Of a stretch of 9,432 nt of DNA, positions 1 through 5,900 are shown piece by piece; positions within the stretch are counted from its first letter, which is position 1, and each line of letters begins with the position of its first letter. The position numbers and the translations under genes were made by a program. The notes below the pieces were generated by a model that was given only the letters and a program-made list of their open reading frames with translations, was not told the origin of the DNA and did no database searches. The DNA is from JBHFEI01 sp041928815 (GTDB lineage: Bacteria > Pseudomonadota > Alphaproteobacteria > Rhizobiales > Rhizobiaceae): positions 1-9,432 of the forward strand of contig NZ_JBHFEI010000034.1 in the NCBI RefSeq assembly GCF_041928815.1. The letters are read 5' to 3'.

Positions 1-13
1 CGATAGAGCTACG

Positions 14-475
14 ATGAGCCGAAAATCCTCTCTTCTCAACTCAACCAATTTTGTCTCACAGGCGCTGATGTCGGACAGGAAGGATACGAAGCCTGAGATG
101 ATGTTGAGACGGGCACTTCACGCTCGGGGCTTTCGTTATCGCCTTCACTCAAAGATGCTGCACGGCCGCCCTGATCTGATCTTTCCAAAATACAATGCGG
201 CAGTCTTTGTACACGGGTGCTTTTGGCATCGCCATTTCGGATGCCGGTACAGCACGATGCCAAAAACACGAACAGCATTCTGGGAGAAGAAGTTCGCGGA
301 CAACACAATTCGCGATGAGTCAGTAAAGGATCAATTACTGCAAAGCGGCTGGAGAGTTGCAATAGTCTGGGAGTGTGCATTGCGAAAACCTGCTGAAGCG
401 GAGGAAGTCGCCACGAGCTTGTGCAACTGGTTGACGTCGGGCCCGACAGTACTTGAATTGGGCGAGCCCCTCTAA
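14..475 (+). CDS. vsr: Very short patch repair (Vsr) mismatch endonuclease
   Basis: This is a 153-residue Vsr protein, full length for the family. Vsr nicks DNA 5' of the T in T:G mismatches that arise by deamination of 5-methylcytosine. The family signature is continuous: KDTKPE with the metal-site Glu28, GRPDL with catalytic Asp54 (Asp51 in E. coli Vsr), VHGCFWHRH with His67, Cys69, His72 and His74, then Cys77, PKTR, FW and VWECAL with Cys121. These match the catalytic histidines and the zinc-site residues of the E. coli enzyme. The start is the first ATG. Only 13 bases precede it and no strong ribosome binding site is visible, so an upstream gene could be translationally coupled. Vsr normally accompanies a cytosine-5 methyltransferase; none is in the window, so the partner is either beyond the left edge or lost. 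The gene is visibly richer in A+T than the operons to the right, which fits horizontal transfer. Confidence 0.95.
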   Translation: MSRKSSLLNSTNFVSQALMSDRKDTKPEMMLRRALHARGFRYRLHSKMLHGRPDLIFPKYNAAVFVHGCFWHRHFGCRYSTMPKTRTAFWEKKFADNTIRDESVKDQLLQSGWRVAIVWECALRKPAEAEEVATSLCNWLTSGPTVLELGEPL

Positions 476-619
476 GAGGAGTTTTCCTGGGCGGCATACG
501 CTGAAGCGGAAATAATTTCCCAGAAACTCGGATATTCTCTTGTCGTTCAACGCTGCCCCACTTCGATTTCGCACGCATCTTATTTGCAACTCCGGTTTAA
601 ACGTCGTGATGAGGAGTAA
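476..619 (+). other. In-frame open extension after vsr; possible gene remnant
   Basis: Directly after the vsr stop (TAA at 473-475) the same frame stays open for 47 codons to a TAA at 617-619. It contains no ATG near its beginning and no ribosome binding site, so it cannot be an independent gene as it stands. The conceptual peptide reads plausibly (for example QKLGYSLVVQRC and SYLQLRFKRRDEE), but I recognise no family. It could be the tail of a decayed gene fused by deletion to vsr, or chance. The rest of the spacer to 723 shows no gene, RNA or convincing terminator. A weak CCTC-TAA-GAGG stem followed by TTTT overlaps the vsr stop. Confidence 0.2.
506..520. repeat. Palindromic motif GCGGAAATNATTTCC, copy 1
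   Basis: The sequence is GCGGAAATAATTTCC, whose core GGAAAT-N-ATTTCC is self-complementary. The same 15-base pattern recurs at 5497-5511 (inside a perfect 21-base palindrome) and at 8181-8195, differing only in the central base. Copy 1 lies in the gene-poor stretch after vsr. Role unknown; a protein-binding site is the simplest idea. Confidence 0.6.
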
Positions 620-723
620 TGGGGGGAATACGAAAACCAAATCTCAACAGCGTTTGCATCAGAGGCCTTTAAAAGCAGCCGAGATCGCTGGGTACGAGAC
701 GACTTAATGTCCCCCACCAGAGT

Positions 724-1050
724 TCAGTCTTCGATGCCGAGCGTCAGATGGCGCTTCGGGCGAAATGGAAAGAGGCCATCCGAATACCGGTCAGCGAGTT
801 CGTGAAAGACTTCCTCACTCTCCCGGACGTCGAACCCTTGACGCTCAAGCTGTTCGACGAGTGCGTCCCGAACCTTACCAACTGCTCGGTACGGGTCCTT
901 CTGGCCTTGCGCGGCCGTGATCATCTGCCAAAGCAGCATCCTTGCCAGATCGTCTCGGCCCGGACGTCGGCGCACCTTGGCCTCATCGCGAACTTTCTGC
1001 TGGCGCTCCGCTTGCTCTGCATTCCTCTGCTTCTTCGACTTCCTCGCCAT
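724..1050 (-). CDS. Small charged protein of unknown function
   Basis: This is a 108-residue protein whose start is well supported: the ATG at 1050 is preceded by AAAGGAG with a seven-base gap. The N-terminal 35 residues are very basic and lysine/arginine-rich (MARKSKKQRN, then KVRRRPGRDD) and predicted helical, suggesting nucleic-acid or ribosome contact. The middle (about 36-85) is amphipathic helix with LLWQMITAAQ and ALVEQLERQGFDVRESEEVFHEL. The C-terminus ends FPFRPKRHLTLGIED. It has no signal peptide or membrane segment. I recognise no named domain, though it has the feel of a conserved rhizobial hypothetical protein. It is on the same strand as the ATPase-protease operon but 400 bases downstream of it and with its own ribosome binding site, so it is probably a separate unit. 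No terminator is evident after its stop. Confidence 0.8.
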   Translation of the reverse strand: MARKSKKQRNAEQAERQQKVRDEAKVRRRPGRDDLARMLLWQMITAAQGQKDPYRAVGKVRDALVEQLERQGFDVRESEEVFHELADRYSDGLFPFRPKRHLTLGIED

Positions 1051-1450
1051 TACTTTGCTCCTTTGTTAGCGTGGAGCCTCATCGTGCCGGTCGGCCATGC
1101 AAGCGACAAACAGCGTTTTCGCCACTCCGCGACGGCAGCCATGTCGCATAGGACGTCCAGTGCAAACGCCGTTTTCCAAGAATCGTAAAATCGGACTCGG
1201 GTAACGGTTTCCGAGCATTCTGAATCGCGTCAGCGTAAATTGAGATGATGTGCCGAGAAGTTAAGGCGACATATGATGACGCAATCCAAATCGACGCGCA
1301 TCTAAGGCGCAGTGTCTCCGCTTTCGCCGCCGCCACGCTCGCTCACTACGGACCCACAGACTTGCGTGCCGGCAACGCCGATCATGATGCCGGAATCGAA
1401 TTCCCTGACCTCTGAATCGATAATTCACAGATCGGAATCGCGGATTGCGG
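1051..1450. other. 400-base stretch without a supported gene
   Basis: This lies between the M41 protease stop and the start of the small charged protein and must contain the latter's promoter, but I find no convincing -35/-10 pair. A 56-codon open frame from an ATG pair at 1245 to a TGA at 1413-1415 on the + strand has plausible composition but no ribosome binding site, so it is not called. No strong terminator is visible after the protease stop; the AATC-GCG-GATT inverted repeat near 1436-1446 has no U tract. Confidence 0.5.
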
Positions 1451-2206
1451 TCATAGAGGCGCATTGGGAGATCGGGTAACGTCCATCGTTCGCCCGACGA
1501 GATTGCGTACCTCGTCACCGGACAATATGCCGACATTGACCAACTGCGCGGCGACGTCCTCCAGCGCGTGGCGGTTCTCCTCGATGATGCGGCGAGCGAT
1601 TGCCTCAGCCCCCTCAAGACGTCGGCTGACGCGCTCTGCCAGTTGCCGATTACACGTCAGCTCGCTCGTTCCCATCGTTCCTGACCGATACAGTAGGGGC
1701 TGATAGGCGGAGAAGCCGAGGCTCGTCTCAGCCGCCAAAGCCATGGCCGTCGCACGCGCCAGATCACTTTCGTCCGCACCGCCGCCGCCTGCCAACGCTT
1801 CCCCGATGACGATCAACTCGGCTGAGCGCCCCCCAAGGAGACAGGCGATACTGTGCATCAACCAGGTTTCGTTTTGCGGGATCGACGGATTCGGCGTCGT
1901 CGTTACCATTCCAATCCCATGCAGGCCGATGCTGGCGGACTCCACTGTGGCGACACCGGTAACTGTATAGACCACCGCATGTCCCGCTTCGTGGACGGCA
2001 GCGCGTCGTCGGAGATCGGCCGACATATCCGCCTGCCCTGACCGCAGAGCGTTTTCCAGATCGGCCCAACTCACAGCCCGCCCCGACCGTCGCGCTGTCC
2101 TGCGGACCTCACGCACCATACGCTCGACGTCGGCTCCTGTCTTTCCGAGCGCCAGCAATGCCAAGGGGAGCAGCGTGTTCTCTGCATTCATCTCGTATGA
2201 GTTCAC
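1451..2206 (-). CDS. M41 (FtsH-type) zinc metalloprotease, stand-alone
   Basis: This 251-residue protein carries the proteolytic half of an FtsH-like machine. The zinc motif HEAGH is at residues 72-76 (His72, Glu73, His76). LLGGRSAE near 124-130 matches the GGRxAE motif of M41 proteases, and SDL with Asp148 supplies the expected third zinc ligand. Before the protease domain, residues about 15-57 (GKTGADVERMVREVRRTARR and following, then ADLENAL) align with the last helices of an FtsH AAA lid, where FtsH has GFSGADLxNLVNEAAL. It therefore starts inside a lid, and the lid's first part is in the upstream ATPase. No transmembrane segment is present, unlike FtsH. The start is GTG at 2206, overlapping the ATPase stop as GTGA and preceded by AAAGGAG (2214-2220) seven bases upstream, which argues for a genuine second gene rather than a sequencing frameshift. 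Confidence 0.88.
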   Translation of the reverse strand: MNSYEMNAENTLLPLALLALGKTGADVERMVREVRRTARRSGRAVSWADLENALRSGQADMSADLRRRAAVHEAGHAVVYTVTGVATVESASIGLHGIGMVTTTPNPSIPQNETWLMHSIACLLGGRSAELIVIGEALAGGGGADESDLARATAMALAAETSLGFSAYQPLLYRSGTMGTSELTCNRQLAERVSRRLEGAEAIARRIIEENRHALEDVAAQLVNVGILSGDEVRNLVGRTMDVTRSPNAPL

Positions 2207-4158
2207 GGCTTAGCTCCTTTCGCCTTGTCAACTTTGCGTTTCTCTGACGTCCGTCGCAGCTGCCTTGGAACATGGTCCTTTGCTTTCGGAGACTTGAGGC
2301 GATGCCGCGACGACGCACCTGGGGCGGACGACATCACGTCGGCTAGGTCGGTGCCGAGATGATGGCCCAGAATCCCGACCAACGTCCCGAGGTCGGGCAG
2401 CGGAATTCGGACGTGGGTCTCCAACCGTCCCGACCGCAAAAGGGCCGGATCGATCTTCTCAGGCAGGTTCGTTGCCGCGACCACGACGACGCCTTCGGTC
2501 TTGGTCGCCCCGTCGAGAAGCTGCAGAAGCCTGTTGATCAGCGACGTCCAGTAGTCGTCGTACGGTCGGCCACCACCGGCATTACGCGAACCGATGTTGT
2601 CGAGTTCATCGATGAACAGAATGGCGGGCGCTCTCGATGACGCCAGCTCGAAGGCTGCAGACATCCTCTTCAGGACATCGCCTAGATATCCGGGTTCAAG
2701 CCAGTGCGCGACCGACGTCGCGAGTAGTGGCACTTCAAGTGTGTTGCAGAGCGCCTTGGCATATGTCGTCTTGCCTGTACCCGGCGGCCCAGACAGCAGA
2801 AGCTTTGTGCTCATCTCATCCCAAGACAGACTTCCTTCGCTCCAGAGAGCGAGGTCAGCTTTGAGGTCCAGGGCCCAGTTACGCGCGGCACCATAGCCTG
2901 ACAGGGTTTCGACAAGAGCAGCGGACGTCTGCTTTTGCGGCTCGGATGTCCTTGCCAGTTTGCGATCACCAGTGAGCACCGGTTCGATGATTTCGATGCC
3001 GACGTCTTGCGGACATGGTTTCTCGCCCCGCTTCTGCGATGGAGCCGCTCCGCTTCGATTGCCTCCGGAGCCGCGCCGGCCGCCGCCCTGACCACCTGCC
3101 GTCTTCTCGGTGCCATCGTCCGCGGCGAAGCGATCAGCCAGCATTTCAAGGACATTGAGAACTTCTTCGGCCGAGCGGCGCGGCCGGACGGCAAGTACCA
3201 GGTCGTCGAGCGACAGAGAACTCGGATCGAACCTCATCGCATTCATCAACGTCAAACTTTCCTCAAGCGGCGTGCCGATGCAAAGGTGAAGAACGTCGGC
3301 GAGAATATCTTGATCAAGCCCTCCGCATTCGACCACTAGATCGACCGTCTCGGTGACGACCGGTGTCAGAGCGAGTGGAGTTTCATCAGCGACGACGATC
3401 GGCGCAGGCTCGCTGAGCATGGCTTGGCAAAGTTGCCGTCGGACAGTCTTGTTGTCAGCCTTGGCGACCGCAGAGCCGGCCAAAGTTTTCACCGTCCGCT
3501 GCGGACGTGGCCTTCGGTTGTCAGGATACCGCCCGGACAATGGGCCATCCCGCATGACATCTTCCAGCACCGCTCTGGAAGGCGTCAGCAGTCCGTCTTC
3601 GAGCATCATACCGAGGCTTGCCTCGAAACGCTGGACCGGAGCCTTGAGCAACACGAATGGCGTTGTCATCCGCAGTACCTCGGTCAGTACGCCAAGGTCT
3701 GGTAGGCTGGTTCCAACAGCGCGGGCGACGAGAAGGGCGACGGCTACGTGCATTGGATTGGGCGCAGGTAGACTCTCTCTGAGCAAAAACGAGACGTAAG
3801 AGAAGTCGACGTTCGAACCGTTGTTTTCGCCGATCGTCAGCGTCGACGTTTTTCGTCCCGCTGGCGGTTTGGCGATAGCGGGATCGCTCCAGTCGAACGT
3901 GCTTTCCATTTCGCGCCTTGGCTCCCCAAACCCCATCAACCGGCGGACAATCTCCCGGTCACGAAGACGGGCGCCGGCCAGGAATTGGCTGGCCGCAGCG
4001 GAGACATTCCAGGCCGTCCCGGAGACGTCATCCTCACCCATGAAGCGGCCCTCAAGCAGTCCGGCAACCGCCGCCTTCTCGTAAAGATCGAGGACAGCGC
4101 GACGGCGCAGCCGGGCAAGCAGATATCGGCGGATGCGGTGCTCCAGCGTTTCCATCAT
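2203..4158 (-). CDS. AAA+ ATPase, FtsH-like core with a long novel N-terminus
   Basis: This 651-residue ATPase has Walker A GPPGTGKT at 457-464 (Lys463), Walker B ILFIDELDNI with Asp517 and Glu518, sensor-1 Asn564 in AATNLPEKIDP, and arginine fingers in LLRSGRLE (Arg575, Arg578). The core is of the classic FtsH/Cdc48 clade. It ends just after the first lid helix (LGTLVGILGHHLG), followed by a basic, disordered tail; the remaining lid helices are encoded at the start of the next gene. Residues 1-340 are helical and match no domain I recognise. About 345-400 is a Gly/Ser/Lys-rich linker. No membrane segment is seen. The start at 4158 gives an ATGA overlap with the upstream stop and has GGGAGG four bases away; the adjacent ATG at 4155 is seven bases from it and is an equally good choice. 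The frame is open further upstream, to 4221, but there it overlaps the preceding gene. It probably unfolds substrates for the M41 protein. Confidence 0.9.
   Translation of the reverse strand: MMETLEHRIRRYLLARLRRRAVLDLYEKAAVAGLLEGRFMGEDDVSGTAWNVSAAASQFLAGARLRDREIVRRLMGFGEPRREMESTFDWSDPAIAKPPAGRKTSTLTIGENNGSNVDFSYVSFLLRESLPAPNPMHVAVALLVARAVGTSLPDLGVLTEVLRMTTPFVLLKAPVQRFEASLGMMLEDGLLTPSRAVLEDVMRDGPLSGRYPDNRRPRPQRTVKTLAGSAVAKADNKTVRRQLCQAMLSEPAPIVVADETPLALTPVVTETVDLVVECGGLDQDILADVLHLCIGTPLEESLTLMNAMRFDPSSLSLDDLVLAVRPRRSAEEVLNVLEMLADRFAADDGTEKTAGGQGGGRRGSGGNRSGAAPSQKRGEKPCPQDVGIEIIEPVLTGDRKLARTSEPQKQTSAALVETLSGYGAARNWALDLKADLALWSEGSLSWDEMSTKLLLSGPPGTGKTTYAKALCNTLEVPLLATSVAHWLEPGYLGDVLKRMSAAFELASSRAPAILFIDELDNIGSRNAGGGRPYDDYWTSLINRLLQLLDGATKTEGVVVVAATNLPEKIDPALLRSGRLETHVRIPLPDLGTLVGILGHHLGTDLADVMSSAPGASSRHRLKSPKAKDHVPRQLRRTSEKRKVDKAKGAKP
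2214..2220 (-). promoter_or_regulatory. Ribosome binding site of the M41 protease gene
   Basis: AAAGGAG sits seven bases before the GTG start at 2206 and lies within the last codons of the ATPase gene. It decides the start and shows the protease is translated as its own product, coupled to the ATPase through the GTGA overlap. Confidence 0.75.
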
Positions 4159-4475
4159 GTGTCCTCCCGCACCGCCGTGAAGGCAGGATTTCCATCGAGC
4201 CAGTCGCGGACGACAAGACATGTCGGGTCGCCAAGCATGCAGAGCTCGAGCAGCCAGGCGCGGAGCTGAGGCGGCAGGCTTTCGAGACGCTGCCCCTTTC
4301 GACGCGCGAAGCCGATTGCCGGCCGGACGATGGACGCGACGTAGTCGGCGCGCTCTTCGGCTGTGAGTTTATCCAGCGCCGCGCGGCAGATCGTGCCACC
4401 TGCCGCCTTACCAGTGAGCCGAACTGGTTCGGCCTGCAGAGGGAATGTCAGAATGTTGGATTTCGATAGCGTCAT
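4155..4475 (-). CDS. Small protein of unknown function in the ATPase-protease operon
   Basis: This 106-residue protein starts at the ATG at 4475, which has GGGAG nine bases upstream. Its TGA overlaps the ATPase ATG as ATGA, so the two are translationally coupled. The frame is open upstream to a TTG at 4556 that overlaps the preceding stop (TTGA), but that start has no ribosome binding site; the longer form (133 codons) is a weaker alternative. The N-terminus (TLSKSNILTFPLQAEPV) looks unstructured; the rest is helical, with KLTAEERADYVASIVRPAIG and LPPQLRAWLLELCMLGDPTC. The end, VVRDWLDGNPAF, may be an adaptor-like tail. I recognise no family. Position and coupling suggest an adaptor or partner of the ATPase, which is inference only. 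Confidence 0.75.
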   Translation of the reverse strand: MTLSKSNILTFPLQAEPVRLTGKAAGGTICRAALDKLTAEERADYVASIVRPAIGFARRKGQRLESLPPQLRAWLLELCMLGDPTCLVVRDWLDGNPAFTAVREDT

Positions 4476-4552
4476 GGCAGACGTCTCCCGATAGCCCTGC
4501 TTCATCGAGCGGGCGCTCATGTTCGAAGATAAAGAATGGAAAAGACTGGCGC

Positions 4553-5428
4553 TCAAGCACCCGCTATTCGGGGTGGCCGCGCAAACCCAATCGATACCGG
4601 AACTCGGCTCGCTATCTCGTCAGCCATGGCTTCAGGCAGCATCACTATTGGATCGGCCGCGTTGCCTGGAGCATGACGAAGATTGGCGACGCTGGCGGTA
4701 TGAGCGGCAAGCGCCGCCAACCAATTCGCTTCGACCTGATCCCGAAAGAGACCGCGCAGATGCTCAATAAGTCGGCCGGCGCCCGTCGCTTCCACGAGGT
4801 GATCAAGGTGGCTCAATGGCCACACGCCGCCCTCGACATCCGTGCGTTGATTTTCCGCATTCAGAATCACGACGCGGACTTCTTCGACGTGAAGACGGCG
4901 ATGTTCCCTGAACAAAAGGTCGGGAACGACCAGCGCTGCTGCCAGCATCCTTTGCTTCAACTCCGCGATCCGCGAGACCTCATAGGAGCCGAGGCTTCGT
5001 TTCACATCCACGAGATGTGCGACTTTCGTTGGACGGTTGAGAATGAGCAGGTCGGGCGTGTAACTCTTGCGCCCGCCGTTGTCCGCGTCGAGGCTGAGCG
5101 ACCTGACCAGCGACGGATCGTTCATCGCGACGAGCTCCGACGCCGCTTTGGTGACCGGCAGGCGTAGGTTGTCGGTGAGGACAACAAGGTCCGGATTGCC
5201 TCTGGCGACGAGGCCGATGCCGCGCTCGAGTAGACGTCCTTCCGCGGTGGGGACGGCCCGCAGAACGGACGCAATTTCGTTCATGCCGGCGGCGAGCGCC
5301 TGCCGAAACATCTCGGCTGACAAAGCCGATGATACGATCTCCGCTACGAGCGCATCGATCTGCGGCCGCATCGCGTCGAGGTCAACGACATGGGCGTAAC
5401 TGGTGGTGCCTTCGTTCCTGATAGTCAT
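4553..5428 (-). CDS. First gene of the operon; possible PD-(D/E)XK nuclease-like protein
   Basis: This 291-residue protein has its start at the ATG at 5428, preceded by AGGAG with a seven-base gap; the frame runs open to 5515 and another ATG lies at 5434, but neither is correctly spaced. Residues 1-75 are helical. A central alpha/beta section contains YTPDLLIL (Pro125, Asp126) and, 15 residues on, AHLVDVKRS (Asp141, Lys143). This pattern, PD on one strand and D-x-K on the next, is the active-site signature of the PD-(D/E)XK nuclease fold, with Glu64 or Glu69 as possible helical acidic residues. The domain assignment is my reading of the motif, not a recognised family. The C-terminal third (180-291) is helical with VVILNAENQ and an alanine-rich stretch. 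It opens the operon; the next gene follows after 77 bases or by a TTGA overlap. Confidence 0.82.
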   Translation of the reverse strand: MTIRNEGTTSYAHVVDLDAMRPQIDALVAEIVSSALSAEMFRQALAAGMNEIASVLRAVPTAEGRLLERGIGLVARGNPDLVVLTDNLRLPVTKAASELVAMNDPSLVRSLSLDADNGGRKSYTPDLLILNRPTKVAHLVDVKRSLGSYEVSRIAELKQRMLAAALVVPDLLFREHRRLHVEEVRVVILNAENQRTDVEGGVWPLSHLDHLVEATGAGRLIEHLRGLFRDQVEANWLAALAAHTASVANLRHAPGNAADPIVMLPEAMADEIASRVPVSIGFARPPRIAGA

Positions 5429-5436
5429 GAGCATTC

Positions 5437-5456
5437 TCCTGTTGTTGAGGACAGGA
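5437..5456 (-). promoter_or_regulatory. Hairpin covering the operon's first ribosome binding site
   Basis: TCCTGT (5437-5442) and ACAGGA (5451-5456) are exact inverted repeats separated by eight bases. In the transcript the AGGA of the AGGAG ribosome binding site forms the 3' arm of this six-pair stem. Such masking could lower or condition translation of the first gene and, through the downstream overlaps, of the whole operon. The stem is short, so this is tentative. Confidence 0.35.
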
Positions 5457-5494
5457 TCGGCGGTTTCGGCATTCAGACGGACGCGGGTCCGCAC

Positions 5495-5515
5495 ATGCGG
5501 AAATGATTTCCGCAT
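5495..5515. repeat. Perfect 21-base palindrome upstream of the operon (motif copy 2)
   Basis: The ten-base arm ATGCGGAAAT is followed by one G and then its exact complement ATTTCCGCAT. It lies 67 bases before the operon's start codon, a good position for an operator or activator site. It contains the GCGGAAATNATTTCC motif also found at 506 and 8181. I know of no regulator with this site; the N5 spacing of GGAA/TTCC differs from the GGAA-N6-TTCC site described for rhizobial IolR. Confidence 0.7.
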
Positions 5516-5858
5516 CGATGCCGGTGACGACGATCCTGACGGCGGCTAGCGCGCGGTCCGAACGGATGGCACCGCTGACGGCACGCGGATTTCAACAGGA
5601 GGGCGGAGACAAGATGCTTCCGGGAACGGAGCAAAGCGGGTAAGGGTCGACATAGCCGGTGGCCTTTCGAAGGAAGGTTACAGGTCAGGCTCTCGTTCGG
5701 TGTTCCAGCACCGGCGGGAGCCGCTAAGTCACTGCAGAACCAGGCGTTTCTGCTGACCCTGTTGCGATAGCCCGGAGTTCCATGTCCGGCAAGCCGGTAA
5801 GAACGCATCCGGAACGTAGAGCTCCGGTATGGTTAACGCAGAACGCGGAGGCCCGACG
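5516..5858. other. Non-coding stretch upstream of the operon
   Basis: I find no supported gene on either strand: the open frames lack ribosome binding sites and have unnatural compositions. The operon promoter should be here or nearer 5430-5516, but no clear -35/-10 pair stands out. Two CCGGA/TCCGG inverted repeats with 8- to 9-base loops occur near 5773-5830. A short or non-coding RNA cannot be excluded. Confidence 0.45.
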
Positions 5859-5859
5859 T

Positions 5860-5885
5860 AAAAAGCCCTGCACGGTGGCGGGGCT
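5860..5885 (-). terminator. Rho-independent terminator of the DUF3102 gene
   Basis: On the minus strand AGCCC (5885-5881) pairs with GGGCT (5868-5864); a C-A mismatch and then two further G-C pairs close a CACCGT loop, and the stem is followed directly by a run of five T (5864-5860). It begins 15 bases after the stop codon at 5901, as expected for an intrinsic terminator, and separates this gene from the ATPase-protease operon. Confidence 0.75.
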
Positions 5886-5900
5886 CTTTGGGTGCAGTCG

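Noticed and set aside
1245..1415. 56-codon plus-strand frame beginning MMCREVKATY
   Set aside because: Protein-like composition, but no ribosome binding site, no recognised homology and no context; too weak to call.
2203..2206. Programmed frameshift joining the ATPase and protease
   Set aside because: No slippery heptamer was seen near the overlap, and the protease gene has its own well-spaced ribosome binding site, so separate translation explains the arrangement.
4158..4221. Upstream extension of the ATPase start to 4221
   Set aside because: It would overlap the preceding gene by 67 bases; the GGGAGG site and the ATGA overlap place the start at 4158 or 4155.
4445..5167. 240-codon plus-strand open frame opposite the first operon genes
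   Set aside because: Antisense to better supported genes with proper starts and overlaps; its composition is that of a shadow.
5473..5808. 111-codon minus-strand frame upstream of the operon
   Set aside because: Arg/Cys/Pro-rich composition, no ribosome binding site, and it runs through the 21-base palindrome; most likely chance.
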